Positions 36,856 through 50,692 of a DNA stretch of 64,000 bases are shown here, piece after piece; position 1 is the stretch's first letter, and every line of letters begins with the position of its first letter. The translations under genes and the position numbers were made by a program. A model generated the notes under the pieces. The model saw only the letters and a list, made by a program, of their open reading frames with translations. It was not told where the DNA came from and did no database searches. The stretch comes from Piscicola geometra (lineage: Eukaryota; Annelida; Clitellata; Hirudinida; Piscicolidae): NCBI GenBank assembly GCA_943735955.1, contig OX030962.1, positions 8,778,962-8,842,961 of the forward strand, in the 5' to 3' direction.

Positions 36856-38294
36856 CTACAAAAGCCATGGGGTGGATTCGTATAGAGATGGTCGTGGTGA
36901 GTGTGGTGGTTATGGCGTTTGCTGTGTCTGTGGTGGTTGGGTTCTTTGTGGTGGTTGGGTTCTTTGTGGTGGTTGGGTTCGTTGTGGTGGTTGGCTTTGT
37001 GACTAGTGCTGCTATAGTTAGAATACTTGTCGTGGGTGTGACTGAGATGATTGTAGTTTTGGTTAGAGCTGGTGTGGGAGGAATGATGTCGATAAATGTC
37101 GTAAATGTTTCTGTTGCGGCTTTTGAATTCTGGGGGGATAGTAACAAAAATAATTAAATTATTCTTTTTATTTTATTTTTATTTCAACAAATTATTTTAT
37201 TATTAATTAAAATTATTTTTTCCAAGTATTTTTGCTATTCAGTCATTATCTGTTTACCTGACCACATTTTCTTATCAATAAGACAATACGTCTAATCAGT
37301 CTTCCTAGAAAGGTAATTTTCGTACTGATCGAACACTTTAATTACGTCATTTACATCTTTCCATAAAGAAGGGATGGCTGGTAATTAAATACCGGAAATA
37401 CTTTGACCTTATTCCACTTATGCAGTGCTTGACTAAAGACAAGGTCTTATTTATGATCTTTTTATGACGTCATAAATTTTCATTTAACCTTTATATTCAT
37501 ATTTTAACATTTGTTTATGCGATATAGCTCTTTTTTTAAAATTCTTATTAAATAATAAATTGTCCTATTTCTTATAAAAATCTAAAAAAAGAAATAACAA
37601 AACAGGATATTTAGTGTTTATAATATATTCATAAATAACTATTTTTCGCTCTTATTTAGAATCTCCGATTTAGTGCTTTTTTATGCCAAAAGCAATAATA
37701 TTCCTGAAGCTAGTATAATATAAAAAAACATCCCTATTATTTGGTATTGCATTCAGTTTTTTTTTCAATGTTTAAAAAAATATTTCTTCGTTTTGTTGGA
37801 CTGTTTTGTATTGTTTTTTTTAATGATGTTGTTTTATAGCAGCTTTAAATTGTGTATTTTGTTATTAAGTATTATCTAATATACATATTATTTTTATAAA
37901 TATATAATACTAAAAAACTGCTTAAAATTGATCGATGGTTGATAGTTGTAGCATTAATAATTAAAGGAGTCAATGGCAATAGATGGAGTAGCGAATTGAT
38001 TCATGGGGGTGTCCTTGTGTTAGTATAAGACTGCATTCCTTTAATCAACCGAGATTATAGAATGGGTTAAAAGATGAATGAAATTGTAAAGAGTGAAGAA
38101 GAATGCAAAATGAGAATGAAAAGTATTGGAAAATTAAGAGTTAAAGGCGTGTTAAAAGATTATGAGATGGTTGGTGCTGGTTTGATGAATGGTGATAAAG
38201 AAAAAAGCTGTAACAAGTTTTACTTTTAAAATCTTATAACCTAATTCAATAAAACTATTGAGTTGGAGATGCGAGTGAGTTTAACTTGAAGATG

Positions 38295-38678
38295 GTATTG
38301 TCGAATTGCATTGAGCTCGTCGCAACACGAACTCGTCAAACAAAAAAAAATTTTTTACATTTTAATTTTGTTAATAAATATGATTATAAAAACTTATTAA
38401 TAGTAAAATTAAAAATTTACTCGTCGAAACAGGCTAAACGTAGGCTAACTTACTCGTCGAAACGAAATTTGTTTTTTAAAAAAATTTTTTTAGCTTACAT
38501 TTAGCCTGTTTCGACGAGTTTTTAGCATACATTTAGCCTGTTTCAACGAGTAAAGTTTCAATGTCACTAGTAATAAGTTTTTATAATCATATTTATTCAC
38601 AAAATTAAAATTAAGAAAAAAAATTTTTTTTTCTACGAGTTCATGTTGCGACGAGTTCAATGCAGACCGTATTGTCGA
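38295..38678. mobile_element. Foldback (MITE-like) element with 10-bp duplication
   Basis: The perfect direct repeat GTATTGTCGA occurs at 38295-38304 and 38669-38678. Between them (364 bp) lie terminal inverted repeats: TGCATTGAGCTCGTCGCAAC inward from the left and TGCATTGAACTCGTCGCAAC inward from the right, continuing for about 100 bases as an imperfect hairpin. The centre has several copies of CTCGTCGAAAC…GGCTAAA in both orientations. There is no coding capacity. A 9-11-bp target duplication is typical of Mutator-like transposons; hAT and P elements give 8 bp. The superfamily is therefore uncertain. Confidence 0.85.
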
Positions 38679-38841
38679 TGGGCATCAGTATTAAAAGAGT
38701 TTTGGATAAAAAACATTTTTTAGATGGAAGTAGAAAGACAGCTGAAAAATGTCTTATTATAAGTTTAAAAAATCTTGAAATATTGAGTGCTTTTGTAATG
38801 AGATTTGTGAGTCTGCCTTTTGAGGGAATAGCGTTTTGAGT

Positions 38842-39279
<438 letters not shown>

Positions 39280-40493
39280 TTTGTTTTGTTTTCTGTTGTG
39301 ACGTGTAGACACATGCTAGAGCAGTGTGCATAGTGTCTAAGAAAAAAGATCTTGACAAAATTGAATGAATTGATGACTGCACAAACATTTTAATAAATAA
39401 AACTTTCTAAAAAGTATTTTAAAAGAAATATTGTTAATATTTAAGTGAAAAATTAAATTACAATTTAGAAAAAGAAAGAAAATGGCGGTTAAAAAAACTA
39501 AGCAGGAAACATTTGATGAAGGTAAATGATGATGAAGATAGGAGAATGATAAATGAGATTCAAGGGGTTTGTGAAGATGGATGAAGGGATACAAAGAATG
39601 AATGGATTAGAAGAATTTTTTTGAGAATAAATAATTAATGAAAATGTTAATAAATACTAAATTTAATTTTCAGATAATTAAAAAGTTTTTGCGAAAAACA
39701 CATACCAATTAATAAAAAAGTTAAAACTGGATAAAATAGAATTAATAATAAAAATGATTTAATGATTGTTTAAAAAATTCAAGTAATTAGCTTCTAGGTT
39801 TTTTTTAGCTCTGTTTTAATTTATTGAAATAAATAAATAAAACATTTAGTTAATAAAACCTGTATGTTCTTTTAATAAACATTATAAAAATTCCTAAATT
39901 TTTTATACAAAGAGGCAACAATGAAAAGCTTGATGGTGATTGATGGGGTTTCTGATAAAATGTCCAAAGAGCAAGCGAGTCATAGGCGAAAAAATCTATT
40001 AAAAACAAATTTTTAAAGATTTTATATATAAAAAAAATTTAGGATATAAAATTTACCGTATACTTAAAGATTTTTTAGGTTTTTCTGATTTTTACTTTTA
40101 ATAATTAAATGATGGAATGTTATTTTATTTAAATGAAATGATAATTAATTTAAAATATTAGCTTCAAATTTGAGAATTTAATTATTATTTATATTCAGTC
40201 GATGATATATTAATAATTAAAGTGTTAAATTTGATTATAAAAAGGTAGAAACAGTAACATACGCATGGAAAGATGTAAGAAGTGGAAGAGAATAATGAAG
40301 TGACTGAGAGTTGTTCGTATATCCATCTGGAAGAAAATGATTAATTATGATTTATATTATTTCTAGTCATGTTTTTTTTACTCATTGGTTTATTTCAATC
40401 GATTTTTTTCTTTTTTTTTTCTTTTCTAATTTTTATATTTTCATGGTTTGAACTTGTCAACTATCCGTCACTCTCTGATTGTTCAATAGTACA

Positions 40494-40625
40494 ACTACTA
40501 CTATACTACTACTTTACCACTACTACTGTACCACTGCTACTGTACCACTACTACTGTACCACTACTACTGTACCACTGCTACTGTGCCGCTACTACTGTA
40601 CCACTACTACTGTACTACTACTACT
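40494..40625. repeat. 14-bp minisatellite
   Basis: About seven copies of CCACTACTACTGTA, some with TGCTACTGTA or GTGCCGC variants, flanked by plain TAC/CTA trinucleotides from which the unit probably arose. Confidence 0.85.
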
Positions 40626-43265
40626 TGTATTAAAAAAATTTCACTTCATGAAATATTTTTTCTAATAAATTTGTTTTAGTTGGCGTTTTGATAATCTTTT
40701 TATAATAAATATTGGCCTTCTATGGTGTGTAAGAATTGGACTCAAAATATATTGAGCTAAGAGAATTGAACCATCGTTAAATCCGTTTAAATACGCACAT
40801 TTAGTCCGTTTTTATATTCCATACAAGTGTCATATGTAAGAAAAAACCCCGTCACGGTCCTTAAAATATCGGTTGAGACATAGTCTGTTAAAATTCTAAA
40901 GTTGCCATTAAAATTCCTGTTAGAGTCTTAATGGAGACTAAACCTCTCTGTGCTGGCGCTTCCTAGAGTGCTTTTGCCATTTGTGCTGGTTTGTATATGC
41001 AAACACAAACACACACACAAGACACACACACACAAAAACACACATACACACACGGTTGAGATTGAATGTGAGTGGTGGTCAATTAATCATTAAAGTTATT
41101 TTATTTTTTGATAAATTTATATATACTTTGTATTTATATATTTTGTGTATAATATATGATTCGATTGTTCGAGTTTTGGCTTTTAATAATACAGGTCGTT
41201 GTATTGCATTGTAATTCTTTAATTAACAACAGAATATTCAATTGATAGATTTATAAACGCATATGAGGTATTATTTAGCGCATTGTTCTGGTGTTTGCAG
41301 GCCCTTAGAAGCATTATATAGGTGTTTTAAAAGAAACATTTTAACCGTATTTTAAATTATTCCAGTGAGACATCATAATACACGAATTGTCAACATACGA
41401 AAGTCTTTCAAACAATAATTAAAATTGTATTGACAAGATGTATCGATCGGAGAATGTAAATAGAAAAAACTGTTTTTTCAAATATAGGTTTAACTGTCTT
41501 AGGTTTATGAATTTGGAAATAAAGAAATAATAAAATTGTAATTCTTTTCGCCTTCTCTCTCCATTCAACATTAATGAGTTTAAATTAACTATTTTAATCG
41601 ATTTAAAGGTAGTTTACAGACGTTAAAAAAACTTTTCAAAACTTAGTTTTTTAAAAATATGTATATATCTTTTGTATTACTAAAAGTGCTTATTTTATCT
41701 CATGAAATTTAAATATGTACTCTGTTTTTTCAATCTTTCACTGACGAAATACGAGTTTTCATAGATATCTAATTGACATATTAAATTAAGAAATAAAATT
41801 AGTTGATTCGAGCCAGAGTTGTAAAAAATACTATTACTAATATTGCTTTTCCTACTTCTACTAGTGTTATTAACATTACAATTTTTATCGACAGTAGTGC
41901 TACTTATAACTCTGAGAATAAAACTAAATTAAAGTCAATAGAACTTCACAAAATTCTGAAAAAACTGAAACCCAATACGCTAAAAACATTAACCCAAAAA
42001 AATTATATACAAAAAAAAGAACTTTTTTTATTAATCAACAATCTGTATTGTTTCGATAATACAAATATCTATTGATTTCAACCTTTAATCAATATTGTAT
42101 TGTCCTATTTAATATATAGTGATTTATTAGAAACTATTGTATCGTAGTTTGTTGTATTGAATTGTAAAATAATTAATTATAATTTAGCATATTGTTTTTC
42201 TATTTATTTTTTTCATTTTCATTCACTTTATTGTATGTAATCAATTTTACTTAAATATTATTCTAGCATTGTCCAAAACAAAACCTAACCAAACCATCCA
42301 AAAAAGCAGACGTCGTTCATAATAATAGAATTGGTAGTATAGTACTTTTTGATGATACCTAAGGAAAGTGAAAATATATTTATGCTATATTCACATCATA
42401 GCTAATCCCTCTTAAAGATATTTATCAGTCAATGCAAGCTTTTGTTATGAAGGAGTGTCAGGTCTAAAAATGCATCATTATTTCTATTCAAAACCTTACG
42501 TTTTATTTATTTATTTTAAATGCAATATTGGTACGACTTGAATTGGAGAAACGGAACGTTCTATTGTGAAGGAACTAAGAAGATACTTGAAGAATAAAAT
42601 GGGCAACCTCCAATAAAAGTATTTGAAAAAAACAAAAAAGGTAGTACCGTTATTAATATTTTATAAATCCATTTGAACCCAGCTATTTTTTATTTTTAAT
42701 ATTTTTAAATACACTCAAAAAACACTTTTATTAGAACATCCAAAAATGATTTTAAGCGCCATTATTACATATCTCGTATTTATTTTTCTTTAGATTTACT
42801 CTTGGTTTTTTTTAATTCGATTTTATTTATGTGGAAATTATTTTTGCACTAAAATCTTTCTAATAGGAAGTTTATGGTTTCAAGAGGTGTGTTATATTAG
42901 CAAAGCGTTGTGGGTTTAATTAAGTGTTTTGACCAATCGGTTAACACTGAATATTCAATTTAGTTGGTTTCAAAGAGTTAATAGAGCAGGAGCAGCGGTC
43001 TGCTGCAAATCTTGGGGAGGAGGCCAACCCAGCATGAGCGATCACTTGGGATTCAGACCTTCCCTCTCTCCAATTAAAATAAAATTTAGAATTTTTGTTT
43101 TTAGACGAATATTTAAGTAAACAAAGAATAGTTTGGTTTTAGAGAGCTATCACTTTAACTACACATACTCAGAATTTATTTTTACATAAAAATTCTGTTA
43201 AATGTAATGAATGATGATTATGCTTGTATCAAAACAAATGTTTTTTACAACTTATTAAAAAAAGT

Positions 43266-43302
43266 AAGAGGGTCTGGACCCCAGAATCGCTGCCCATGTA
43301 AT
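43266..43302 (-). mobile_element. Footprint of RTE LINE 3' end
   Basis: GAGGGTCTGGACCCCAGAAT and the following CGCTGCCCATGTAAT match the sequence just past the LINE coding end at 63112-63153 (GGGTCCGGACCCCAGGAT, then TTGCCGCCCATGAAAT), in the same orientation. Only the last ~40 bases survive. The GC-richer block at 42965-43080 nearby may be part of the same insertion but was not matched. Confidence 0.5.
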
Positions 43303-45598
43303 AGAGAGATGAAAGTAGAAAAATAAAAAATTCTAAACACTACTAGTAGCATTAGTATTTCTATAAGTAGTATCGAAACTGAAATTTAATCAAAGTAGTT
43401 CTAGTAGTAATAGAAGTAGTATTAGTTGTGGTAGCAGAACGTTTTTATCTTCATTGATTTTTGGCTCATAAATATTTTTTGTTTTTATGCAAAAATGACC
43501 AATTAAATGTTTTTATTGATTATTTTCAATGAAGAAAGTATTTAAAAAAGTTTAAACCATTATTTATATTTTTTAGATTTTAAGATTTGTTATTTTATTA
43601 TTTTATCATTTTATTATTTCAAGAACTACTCGACTTATCTAGTTTGTTATTATTTAAGATAAAACTATTTTTTATCTTTTTGTACTCTCAATTTCTTTCA
43701 CGAATCAACTCGTTTCTGAGAATTTTTATCTTCCCATAATTCTGGTTATGCTCTATTCATTTTTTTTAGTTCTCAAAACAGCTTTTTTTATAATTTTTTT
43801 ATACTTCATGAGGCTTTGTCATCTTAAAATTTATATTTATTTGTTTTTTTGTTTGTTTTTTTTAAATAAAATAACTACTTTAAGAATGAAATTTATTTTT
43901 TTATTTTGCTTTATAAATTAGTATAAATACTATTTTCAATTATCTAGCCTAAATTAAACAACTAATTTAAAGAAATAAAACTTTTATTTACACAAGTACT
44001 CTAGCATAGTTTATAAGAAAGATCTCATCTGCAAATAAAAAACCAATAAATATTAATAAATAAAAACATTCTGTTATCAATCAATAATATAATTGCCATC
44101 ATATTTATTTTATTTTATTCGGCTAATTTTTTTACAAATCTGAGTCTTTTCATTATTTGTAAAACTATTTTATCTTTTTTTACCTACACTTAAAACCTAT
44201 TTCTGATTTTTTTGAAAAAACGATTTAGACTCTGAAAGTTTTTAAACTATTGTTTTTTTTAATAAAAAATCAGATACAGTGATATAAATAATACAAGTTT
44301 TAACAAATCCTATTGAAGATGATTTAATCGCTTTAAACATTGTTCAAAGAAAATACTATTGCTTGAAAAACGTTTTTTACACTTGTAAAAAAAATTTTAA
44401 TTTTACCAAGATTCTAAATTAACGTTACTGAGAAAAAGTTATGTTACGCAGAAACTTTAGTAGAAAATTATTAACATGAAAAGCATTCAAGCAAGCATCA
44501 ACATACATGCAGGTGTTGGTATCTAACTTGGAGTATCTATTTTTTATATTCTTTAATCTGACTCATTATCATTTTATATACTGTTTGGTTATTCAGGATT
44601 TGAATTATTATTATTTTTATTATCGTTTGAAAATTTTGGATTTATTATTTTATAAAACGTGAAGGTATTTTATTCATGAAATTTCATTTTCTCAAATCCT
44701 GTTGCTGTATTGATTAATGATAACTGTCTTCTCAAAACTCCTTTAGGGTCACTACAGTCGTCAAGAGCTATTGAAAAATTCAAAAGCTTTTACATTTTTA
44801 CTACCATTCTCAACACTGTGTTTCTTTGCTAGCTATACATCCAACCAGATAGATAGATGGATAGACAAAAAGGAAATTAATATTCATAGCTAGTTAGACA
44901 AACAAAAAATATAAGATAGTATATGAATTAGTGGATCGAAATAAATATAGGAACGAATTGACGATTGAAAGAATGAATAAATGAATTTTTACATGAAAAG
45001 ATGGGTGAAAATTAAAACCAGAGCTTTTTAAATCTCTCAACACTCCTCGACCTACTAAGAGCATGCTCTAGATTATGTACTTCAGCAATGTTACGATGAA
45101 AATGCTATCGTACATTTTACTGGGATCTTTATATTTAATGGTAATCTTCATGGTTTAACTGTAATATTAAAACTTTTGTTAAATAAAAACTTTATTTTTA
45201 TATAAATATATTTATACATTTTTACTCGCATCTTTATGTTACTTTTATAATTTCAAAAACTGCTCATTTTAATTCTTACTGTTACCAATTAGTTACTGTT
45301 ATACATTTTCAATCTATAAAATTCGTAATAATATTATATTTGATTGATTGATTGAATTATTATACTGAATTTAAATTTATTTATTTAAAGTGTAATAATC
45401 TTTACCTCAATTCTCTATGTCAAGCAGTTAAAAACTTCTTTTCAATTTATTAAACGTTTTATAGTTTTAAAGTTTATTTGTTTTTAATTAAGTAATTTAA
45501 TTTTATTTAGATTGCGATTAAATTAAACATTATTTTACATTCAGGATATTTCAACAAATCTTATTGAATAAATATATTCTTCTTTTTCTTAATTACAG

Positions 45599-45641
45599 AC
45601 TATCCCTCCCGGAGATCTCCATTGAAAAACATCTCCACCAG
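45599..45641 (+). CDS. Possible 43-base microexon
   Basis: A strong acceptor (TTCTTTTTCTTAATTACAG) and a consensus donor (CACCAG|GTGAGT) enclose 43 bases. Two frames are open: LSLPEISIEKHLHQ and YPSRRSPLKNISTR. This is the only plus-strand exon-like signal of such quality between 37 and 50 kb. No partner exon is identified, so gene identity is unknown. Confidence 0.35.
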
Positions 45642-48570
45642 GTGAGTCTATCGATTAATCTCAGTATTCAAATTAATTTTAACTTTTTTTCAACAATAAT
45701 TTAACCATTTGAATATTAATATTTATATTCACAATAACTAACATATGTATCCATTATTTTATTAGTTTTTTTCGTTTCAAACATATTATTTTATTTTTAA
45801 AAATAATTTAAACACAGATCATTAAAATTTCAAAGCTTCTGCAACTTCTACCACATCCATCTTGTCATGACAACCTCACAGCCATTTCAAATCCATTATA
45901 ACGGAGGCGATTATCTTTATGAGATGATGATGAAGTTGATGAGAAGGATGACGAAGATAATAATTTCACTCCTTTAGTAATTATATTACTAATATTGTTA
46001 ACGTTAGTTCGTCTCCTTTTTTGTATCTATTTTTTCAAAGCTATAAAACTACTACAACTTTAAGAACAACTTCAGAATACAATGAATAACCGCCAAAAGA
46101 GCAGATGGCTCAAGATCTACAGAATTACTCACACTACCTTCTATTTATACCACCCTATATATGTGAACATACATATACGTATACAAACAAACGTGTTAGT
46201 ACAAACAAAGCTATGAAACACACACACAAACATACACACACACACACACAGACGTATATAAAGCAATCTTGAATGTATATATCTTTGTTTATACTCAATA
46301 AAATGTGCGGTTAACAGGTTTTAGTGGTTGTTATTGGGTTCTCATTTGCATAGGTTATATATTGGCGTGTTTTTCTGCATATAACTTTTGTTTTCGAATT
46401 TTTAAATACATTTTTTCGGGCTGTTTTATTTTGGTTTGAAAAATCTTTAGTTTATGAAAATAATGAGTTTTTCTTCAAACAGATTTTTTGTATTTTCTAA
46501 AGGCTTGTACTAGTAATAGCATGTTTTATGCTTTTTTTAATGTTTTCATTTTTTTATATGTGTCTGCTTGTATTTTATGTTCAAGTTTTTAGTTTTATAT
46601 TTTTCTGTATTTAGTTTTTTCTCTTATTTGTATGTCTACGGGCTGAGAAATCATTTCGTTCGTGCCTTGTCTCCATTAGAGGTTGATTGGTGTGTTGGTT
46701 TCATCTCATTAAACCCGTATGTTTATGAGATATTGTTTTTATGTTTATGTGTTTGAGTTTGATTCATATTCTTTTACAGAAAATATACTTTTTCAATTAT
46801 ATTATATAAATAACCGATGATACCACCATCACCGGCATTGCTTTACCATCACCAATATTATTAAGAACATCAACACCATAATCATCAATGATAATTAAAA
46901 ACAGAAATTCTCATCTCAAAAGACAACTCAAACAATCAGAAAAAAATGCAACAAAAACACGATAAAGTAGAGTTTAAATATTTGAGCATGTGTGTTTTAC
47001 AAAGTTTATCCTACTTTTTTCATTTAAAAAGTTATTATTTTGTAAGTTTTATTATATACTAAAACACCGCTGAACATTTAAGAATTTATAAATTTTTAAG
47101 CCGCGTGCTTTCACTTGCCGTATTCATCTTATTCCTGCAAAGCCGTCCATTAGAAAGCTTTTGGAAGCTTAGAATAAAAGGTTTGCAAGTGGATTCCAAA
47201 TATGCTCTTGTCAGTCTCTTGTTAAAGGATTATGTATCGTTTTCTATTTTTTGGTTTTAAATAAATTTCTTTCTATATTGTTCATAAATATTTTTCAACA
47301 ACTTTCAAGACTATCCATTATTTTTATAAGATTATAATCTAAAATAATTATTTAATAAGTTTAATACAAAATATTAAAATGCTTTTGTAGTGGAAAAATA
47401 AAGAGATTTTATTGAGGGACAGTGATACAAGTCTGAGATAGGAAAGATGTAAGTGGATGATGGTGGTGTTTTGATAGGAAAGAGGTGAAATGCTTTTAAA
47501 TGCTTATAATACTGCATTACTCTGCCATGAAAGCTTTTGTGATCCATCATAACTCCAATTAAATCTTGCTTTTTCAATTTATTATCAAATTGCCAACTTT
47601 TTCATTTAAATAAATGTATTTATAGTTTTATTTATGTTTTATTTATTTATTAATTATTTTTTTCTTGTTTTTAACTAATGAAACTTTTTCATTAAATTGC
47701 AAATTTTGTTTTTTCTCATGACAACGCAGTTAAGCATTAGCTTTAATATTCAACTTTTTTGAAAAGCCACTTTATGCAGGGGTATAAGTATATGGGAATA
47801 CTTGGAAAGGCTGTTCCCAATGCTATGAGAAAAAGAGACGCTTGGGGACTCAAAGAAACGCGTAGAAACTCTATTTCTAGGCTCACACTGTTTTGTAATA
47901 GTTTCATGATTTTCATTTTTCATTAAAAAATTACATCCAAAATGTAGATACTATATCATTGACATATATTTTTTTAAATATAAATTTTATTTTATTTTAT
48001 TTATTATCTTTAGTTAGTAGTTTTCAACTTTTCCTTTTTGTGGTTTTGAAGAAAAATGCCTATGTGCGTTGTGGCCACATGAAGAACAAATTAAAAAAAT
48101 AGTGCTTGAAATGAAAAATGTTGAAAATCAGTTTCGAAAGTGTCTATTTTTTATTGAAAAACCTATTGGTTGTAATTTTATTGGTATATCAAACTAAAAG
48201 TATATTTAACTGAAATTAATATAAATCTTAACCCTGAACATTGATTTAGTTGTATAAAAACAACTTTGCCAATATTTACTCAGAGAAAAAAAAACTTATC
48301 ATTTTCGGTTTTAATTAACTTTTTGAATAAGATAATTAAAAATTATTTTTTATTAACTCATTAAATGTTAAATTATATAAATTAACTGAGTTTTTTCTCT
48401 ACCTTTTTCCGTTTTTTATATTTTCATTTTATTTCTTTCTATACTCATCGCCTCAAATTATTTTTTCATTAAGAAAAAAACTGTCCTCATCACCTCCCTC
48501 CTTCAACATCAACCCCAACCATATACCACTCCTTCATCAATATTCATGAGCATTTTGAATCGTGCGCAGG

Positions 48571-48668
48571 CAATCTTAGATCTAATTACCCCTCCGATGT
48601 CTTGAACCTTCCCTATGACGAGATTCCAGTTGTTTTATTAGGAGATGAAAGATTGAATGTTAAGTAGA
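48571..48668 (+). CDS. Possible terminal exon, unknown gene
   Basis: After GAATCGTGCGCAG an open frame of 32 codons reads GNLRSNYPSDVLNLPYDEI, then PVVLLGDERLNVK and a TAG. Codon composition is less AT-biased than its surroundings. There is no start codon and no recognised homologue. It could be the last exon of a plus-strand gene that also uses 45599-45641, or a pseudogene scrap. Confidence 0.25.
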
Positions 48669-49379
48669 TCTTTACGGTATTTTATAGAAAGTTTTGAGTT
48701 TCTTCTGTTATATTATTGTTATTCTTAAATTTATTCAAACAAAACTTTACTTAACTTGCATATAACAATTATTGTTGCATGTTTGCTTGAAAAACGAATA
48801 AATCTTTATTTTTATTATTTGCTCACACGTCAGAAACAGGACTCGTTTGCAATAACAAAATTGTTTAAAGTAACTTTTTTCTCTAATTTATTGTCTGTAA
48901 TGAAGCGTTAAAATTACTTTTATATAAATGCAGCTAATGAGCTAAGACAAATATTTTTTCTACCTTTTTCTTAACAACTTTTTTGCGCCTTCATAATTAT
49001 AAACGTTCATTTTGGAATAAACTTTGTTTTCTCAATAATTTATCAATATAGTTTTTTTTGCTTTTTACATAATAAAACAGAAAAGTAAAAAGTTGGTCAT
49101 TATATAAGACCCAAGAAAGCATTAAAGGAACGAATGTTTCACGTTTGTTCTCTTCCCTCCATCACCAAAATCGAGACAGGTTTCACCACTAACAATGATG
49201 TTACACACAATAAATGAAATTAAATACAAAGCAAGAAATAGAAGTGCAGATAAATTTTGGCCTAAGCTTCAAAGATTATTTTTTAAAGATTTTTTTGAAG
49301 TCTGTTTTTTTCTGTTTTTCTATTTTGTTCTTACTTTTTTAGTGTGATTTTGTGACTAAAATATAGGCTAAATCATTTA

Positions 49380-50062
49380 CTGTTTTCTTGATGAATCGAG
49401 TCTTTCAATACAAGGAAGAATACCAACTTGTTCAGTTTCATGAATAAAATGTGTGCTATTCATTCTAAGATTCTTAAGTGGTTGATCAACATGGGGAAAA
49501 AATATATTATATGTTTCCATCATTTTCAGAAGCAATTGACAATGAAAAAATTTCTGAAAATAAAATGGCATTTCAATCACTTACAGTAAATAAGCATTAA
49601 AAGGTCTTTCGAATACGTTTGGAGAATACTTTCCTGATAAAGAAGATCCTCGTGCGTGAAAAGAATCCATTCATTGATTATGAACACAAAGCTATAAACT
49701 AATTGAGTTTTTAAAATGATATTGGTTTTAAAGAAGTATTTGAAACAGGTGAATCATTGTGTGCATTTCAAATCAGTGTCAGTCCTTTTACTAACAAGAC
49801 CAGAAATATTTTCACTGACACGAATAAAAACAAAAAATCTTCTTTTTCACATATGTATTCATTCCTTGTGCCTCGACATTAGGCATCGAATTGATTTTCT
49901 TCTCAGCAATTGCAAACAAACTAATCCGTAATTATGAATAATGCTACATAACTTTTGAGTTTATAGAATACATTTATAGCTTTCTCGTTTTCATTCTTTG
50001 TCCGTGGAAACTATATAGAATTTCAAAGGGGTCCGTGACTTCAAAAAGTTCAAGAACCACTG
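49380..50062 (+). pseudogene. Decayed hAT transposase (ZBED/SCAND3-like), 3' part
   Basis: Fragments in shifting plus-strand frames follow the order seen at the C-terminal end of hAT transposases domesticated as ZBED/FAM200/SCAND3: LDESSLSIQGR (49392 on), then FPSFSEAIDNEK, then ALKGLSNTFGEYFPDKEDP (to ~49655), then FSLTRIKTKN and HRIDFLLSNCKQTNP (49810-49925). The insertion ends with GGGGTCCGTGACTTCAAAAA and TTCAAGAACCACTG, the complement of a CAGTGGTTCT-type hAT terminal repeat, at 50062. Stop codons and frameshifts mean it is dead. The 5' end was not located. Confidence 0.6.
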
Positions 50063-50554
50063 CTTTTATGCATTCTAAATTTGACATAAGCCTCACACCG
50101 CAGACCTCTTCTAAGATAAACCGATAAAGCCATAACCTTGAATTTTATAAAATTTATTTCTAAAGATTATCCGGTAACTGACTAGTAATAGTTTAAAAGG
50201 TTACTTATTATAATGAACCATTATAAATGTGTGGAAAACATTTTTTGAATTGAAAAAATATCTCAATTATAAGTTTGTGGGGTATAGAAAAAACAACATC
50301 TGGACATACAACATACGCAGACGAATGGCAAGGGACAACGGCGGTAATGCTTGCATCAATCACTGCACCATGCTCCATCATCGCCAACCAGTCAAGCGAG
50401 AAACTCCTCGAGCTTTCTTTAGCCAATAACTAGACGGGCTAATCTAATGAAAGATATTTTACAATGAAATATCAATAACTAAAGCTCCTGTAAAGTGAAC
50501 TTTACCATTTTTTACGTTTAAATCTACTAAAGAGGTAAGACGTACAGTGGCAAT

Positions 50555-50560
50555 TTTATT
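50555..50560 (-). terminator. HSP70 poly(A) signal
   Basis: AATAAA on the minus strand about 135 bases after the HSP70 stop codon, the first such hexamer found downstream. Cleavage would be expected 10-30 bases further left. Confidence 0.6.
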
Positions 50561-50692
50561 GAAAAACCACAATGACGGTATAAATGTTTAAGTAACTCTT
50601 AGATGAATCAGGTTAGAACTGTCAATAATACAAACAACAAAGCTTAATACATATACATAATGAGAAGGTTCATAGTCACCAGACGATGCCAC

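Noticed and set aside
36821..37157. Frames on both strands rich in Thr or Val
   Set aside because: They come from the GTGGTTGGGTTCTTT repeat next to EB exon A. The exon's own frame is different.
41803..42075. 90-codon plus-strand frame
   Set aside because: AT-rich composition, Lys/Asn/Ile bias, no domain and no splice or promoter context; consistent with chance.
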